This document shows, in pieces, positions 61,756-64,000 of a stretch of 64,000 nucleotides of DNA. Position numbers and translations under genes: made by a program. The stretch is from Pseudomonadaceae bacterium (GTDB taxonomy: Bacteria > Pseudomonadota > Gammaproteobacteria > Pseudomonadales > Azotimanducaceae): assembly GCA_024743175.1 (NCBI GenBank), contig JANSXA010000014.1, positions 44,744 through 108,743 of the forward strand. Reading direction: 5' to 3'. Below the pieces are notes generated by a model. It saw only the letters and a list, made by a program, of their open reading frames with translations. It did no database searches and was not told where the DNA came from. Positions within the stretch are counted from its first letter, which is position 1. Every line of letters begins with the position of its first letter.

Positions 61756-62439
61756 GTGAGCAGATCCCCCGGTTGTTGGCTAACCGCTATCTTTATTTGT
61801 CTGGCAGGCAGTGTATCGGCCAGCGCTGTCACGTGGCAGATTTCTGATCAGAATGGGCACGCGCTGGAGCATGCAGTTGTTACTCTGCATCACACGGATA
61901 GTTCGACGATATCTGCGATCAGTGCAGCAGCTGCGACTTCTCCAAATCAACTGGCAAACCCATTCCATGGCAAGATAACGCAGATCAAGCAGGCGTTTGC
62001 GCCGTTTGTCTCGGTTGTTCCGCAAGGTGCTGTCATGGCATTTCCCAACGAAGATAGTGTACTGCACCACGTCTACTCTTTTTCATCTGCCAAGGTCTTC
62101 CAGCTCAAGTTGTACAAAGGCGACGCGCATGCACCTGTTGTGTTCGATAAAGTTGGTATCGTCGAGCTGGGCTGCAATATTCATGATCGGATGCGCGGCT
62201 ATATCTTTGTTACGGATGCCGTTCACTATGGTGTCAGTGATGCGAACGGACAGGTTCAGATTGCAGCGGGAGATGACCAGTTTGTTGTAAATATCTGGCA
62301 CCCGAGGCAGCTTGGCTCTGTCGCCTCTACTCAATACACCCCCTCAATGGATCGTTCCGAAGAACTGGCCGTGCAGATTGATGTTTCGCCGCCACCGGCT
62401 GCAGTAAAGCGGGGGCTGAAAGCCTGGGTAGCTGAATGA
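61756..62439 (+). CDS. Cupredoxin-like periplasmic protein (methylamine-utilisation-like)
   Basis: A protein of about 227 residues. From the GTG at 61756 the signal reads WLTAIFICLAGSVSASA; an upstream GTG at 61708 would give a poorer one. AAGGA stands 10 nt before 61756. The mature part has an N-terminal strand set (DQNGHALEHAVVTLHH) and a plastocyanin-like end: MAFPNEDSVLHHVYSFSSAKVFQLKLY ... VELGCNIHDRMRGYIFV, which contains His, Cys and His plus Met as candidate type I copper ligands. Such proteins often precede GGDEF/EAL genes, as here (ATGA overlap). Divergent from nirS across a 326-bp gap in which I found no acceptable FNR/DNR box. Confidence 0.72.
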   Translation: MSRSPGCWLTAIFICLAGSVSASAVTWQISDQNGHALEHAVVTLHHTDSSTISAISAAAATSPNQLANPFHGKITQIKQAFAPFVSVVPQGAVMAFPNEDSVLHHVYSFSSAKVFQLKLYKGDAHAPVVFDKVGIVELGCNIHDRMRGYIFVTDAVHYGVSDANGQVQIAAGDDQFVVNIWHPRQLGSVASTQYTPSMDRSEELAVQIDVSPPPAAVKRGLKAWVAE

Positions 62440-64000
62440 GCGCGCTGAAAAAGGGTTTGAGTTTTCAGGTACGGCTGCTTCTATCATTTATTGGGTTGCT
62501 GATCGTGGCGATGCTGGTTGCGGGTGCTGCCGTGTCATATACCACGACAGCGAGAATCAACGAGACCATGAACGACAATCTGAATGTCGGCACCCGGGTT
62601 CTCGACAACTATTTGCAGAACCGCGAAGCACAGTTAGCCTCGTCTGTTGAAGTTCTGGCGAGTGATTTTGCATTCATCTCTGCAGTTGCAACACAGGACA
62701 AAGCGACCATTGCCAGCGTATTGCTGAATCATGGCAATCGAATCGGCGCGGACCTGGTTTTTTTAACTGATGTGCAGGGCCAACCGGTCAGTGCCAGTGA
62801 TACCTCGTTAGTAGAGCAGACCACTTTCCCATTCAGCCGAATTCTGCAGTCAGCACAACAGGACGGTTACGCGACTGCGATTTCCGCCTGGCAAAACAGT
62901 GTGTTTCAACTGTTTGTGTTTCCGGTAAAAGCTCCGAGTACCATAGCCTGGGTAGGCATGGCCTTTAAACTCGACGATTCTGTGGCAGGAGATATTGCAC
63001 AGCTGACAGGGCTGGCTGTATCTTTTGTGGAAGTATTGGACCAGCAGTTCCTTTCTTTGGCCACTACGCTGCCTGAGGATTCGCACACTGCGCTGAATAA
63101 TCTGCGCCTGCTGAATGTCTCAGGCAATGCGCAGTTCTTTGCCGATCCCGATGAACAATATCTGGGGGTTGCGAAGACACTGTATGCGAACACTGATCCT
63201 GTATCTGGTGTAGAGCATCACATTGTTGCCAGCCTGCAGGTGCCAACAGCTTTGGTATCGAGCGCGAGAGCTGAACTGCTGAGCCAGCTGGCTGTGATTC
63301 TGCTCGTTACTCTGTGTATTTGTTTACTTGTCAGTTTGTGGTTGGCGCGCCAGATGTCTAACCCCGTGGCACGGCTTATTGAAGCCGCCAAGCTCATACG
63401 CAGAGGAAATTATGAGACGCGGGTAGAGGTCGATTCCGGCGGCGAAATGGCATTGTTGGGCAGTGCAATAAATACCATGGTGCAGGGAATTGGCGAGCGT
63501 GAGGAGAGAATCAAAGAACTGGCGTTTTTTGAACCTATAACGCAATTACCAAACCGTGCCAGTTTCACCCAGTGGATTGATGGCTATATGAATGCCAGCT
63601 CTCTGGACGATCATGACTCAGCTATACCAGATTCAGACTCAGCAGCGTTTACGCTCTGCATGGTTTCGCTGGTTAATTGGCGGGATGTGAAATTCAGTTT
63701 CGGCCCCGTGGTTGCTGAACAGCTGATGGCCAGATGTGCCAGGGATTTGCGTACGTTGGTAGGTGGCAGCGGCCAACTTTATGCATTCACTGGTTTTCAG
63801 TTTGCCATCGTGATGCCGGATACGAGTCCTGCCCAAGTGCGAGTAAGACTGACAACAATAAATTCTGTTGAAAAACTCTTCTCCTCGAGCGAAAACGTAA
63901 CGTTTGAAAATCCAACCGAGCCCTGCGTATCGCGGTTTCACCGCGTTTTCTGCATATATTCGTTTGTCCTTGTTAGATTCTCGTTAAACAGGCACACCAA
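62436..64000 (+). CDS. Membrane sensor with HAMP and degenerate GGDEF domain (3' end outside window)
   Basis: The frame is open from the ATG at 62436 to the window end, 521 residues. A first membrane span (LLLSFIGLLIVAMLVAGAAVSY), a periplasmic sensor of about 240 residues, a second span (LLSQLAVILLVTLCICLLVSLWLA), a HAMP domain (NPVARLIEAAKLIRRGNYETRVEV) and FFEPITQLPNRASFTQWID, the start of a GGDEF fold, follow in order. At the place of the GGDEF signature it has FTGFQFAIVMP, so cyclase activity is unlikely. An EAL domain may follow beyond the window. Coupled to the cupredoxin-like gene. Confidence 0.85.
   Translation, partial: MSALKKGLSFQVRLLLSFIGLLIVAMLVAGAAVSYTTTARINETMNDNLNVGTRVLDNYLQNREAQLASSVEVLASDFAFISAVATQDKATIASVLLNHGNRIGADLVFLTDVQGQPVSASDTSLVEQTTFPFSRILQSAQQDGYATAISAWQNSVFQLFVFPVKAPSTIAWVGMAFKLDDSVAGDIAQLTGLAVSFVEVLDQQFLSLATTLPEDSHTALNNLRLLNVSGNAQFFADPDEQYLGVAKTLYANTDPVSGVEHHIVASLQVPTALVSSARAELLSQLAVILLVTLCICLLVSLWLARQMSNPVARLIEAAKLIRRGNYETRVEVDSGGEMALLGSAINTMVQGIGEREERIKELAFFEPITQLPNRASFTQWIDGYMNASSLDDHDSAIPDSDSAAFTLCMVSLVNWRDVKFSFGPVVAEQLMARCARDLRTLVGGSGQLYAFTGFQFAIVMPDTSPAQVRVRLTTINSVEKLFSSSENVTFENPTEPCVSRFHRVFCIYSFVLVRFSLNRHT

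Overview
The window reads as a chromosomal segment of a respiratory, probably aquatic gammaproteobacterium. It has a fusA2-type elongation factor G, a complete cbb3 oxidase locus (ccoNOQP-G-H?-I-S), a membrane PQQ glucose dehydrogenase, a NirS-family cytochrome cd1, NnrS, and an Anr/FNR-like half-perfect box. The taxonomic placement is inferred from gene content only; there is no rRNA in the window.

Layout. 0-8 kb: 3'-truncated fusA2, xth, a fused pabB-pabC, and a DUF1538 membrane protein with its PII-like partner. 8-23.7 kb: a microaerobic/stress block with four universal stress proteins, the cbb3 oxidase and its assembly genes, several c-type cytochromes, a globin, a stand-alone receiver whose phosphorylation Asp is Glu, a hemerythrin, two Hsp20 chaperones and a DksA-like protein. 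23.8-38 kb: the most unusual part, described below. 38.1 kb: a tRNA-Met(CAT), followed by about 4 kb of accessory genes (three linked genes of unknown function, a SpoT-like HD hydrolase with a long extra C-terminus). 42-50.5 kb: glucose dehydrogenase and a four-gene coupled operon (serine hydrolase, MscS channel, small membrane protein, phospholipase D). 50.5-53.5 kb: a decaying, rearranged zone with a doubly broken 7-alpha-HSDH-like gene, a transposase remnant, a BFD-like gene without a normal start codon, and an in-frame CzcC::NsrR chimera. 53.6-64 kb: rnk, then a minus-strand operon nirS-like/porin/TonB receptor/nnrS, and divergently a cupredoxin-like gene followed by a truncated GGDEF-type membrane protein.

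Candidate undescribed system (23.8-35.4 kb, possibly to 38 kb). Two paralogous ECF sigma factors sit back to back. By eye I find four copies of one promoter-like motif (TGAAC[CTA], 14 nt, then a GTTAC-like box followed by YAY) upstream of (a) sigma 1 and its operon of anti-sigma factor, two subtilases and a glycine-zipper protein, (b) a secreted protein with six EDND repeats and an Asn/Gln/Gly-rich tail, followed by two small secreted proteins and a CsgG-family protein, (c) a divergent pair of small secreted proteins, and (d) sigma 2 with an outer-membrane protein and a two-component system. The anti-sigma factor lacks the usual zinc ligands and ends in a periplasmic domain that resembles a subtilase propeptide, while the adjacent subtilase has no propeptide of its own. 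I infer a protease-sensing sigma switch that controls a CsgG-exported, possibly amyloid-like surface protein. All of this rests on reading the sequence and needs similarity searches and experiments to confirm.
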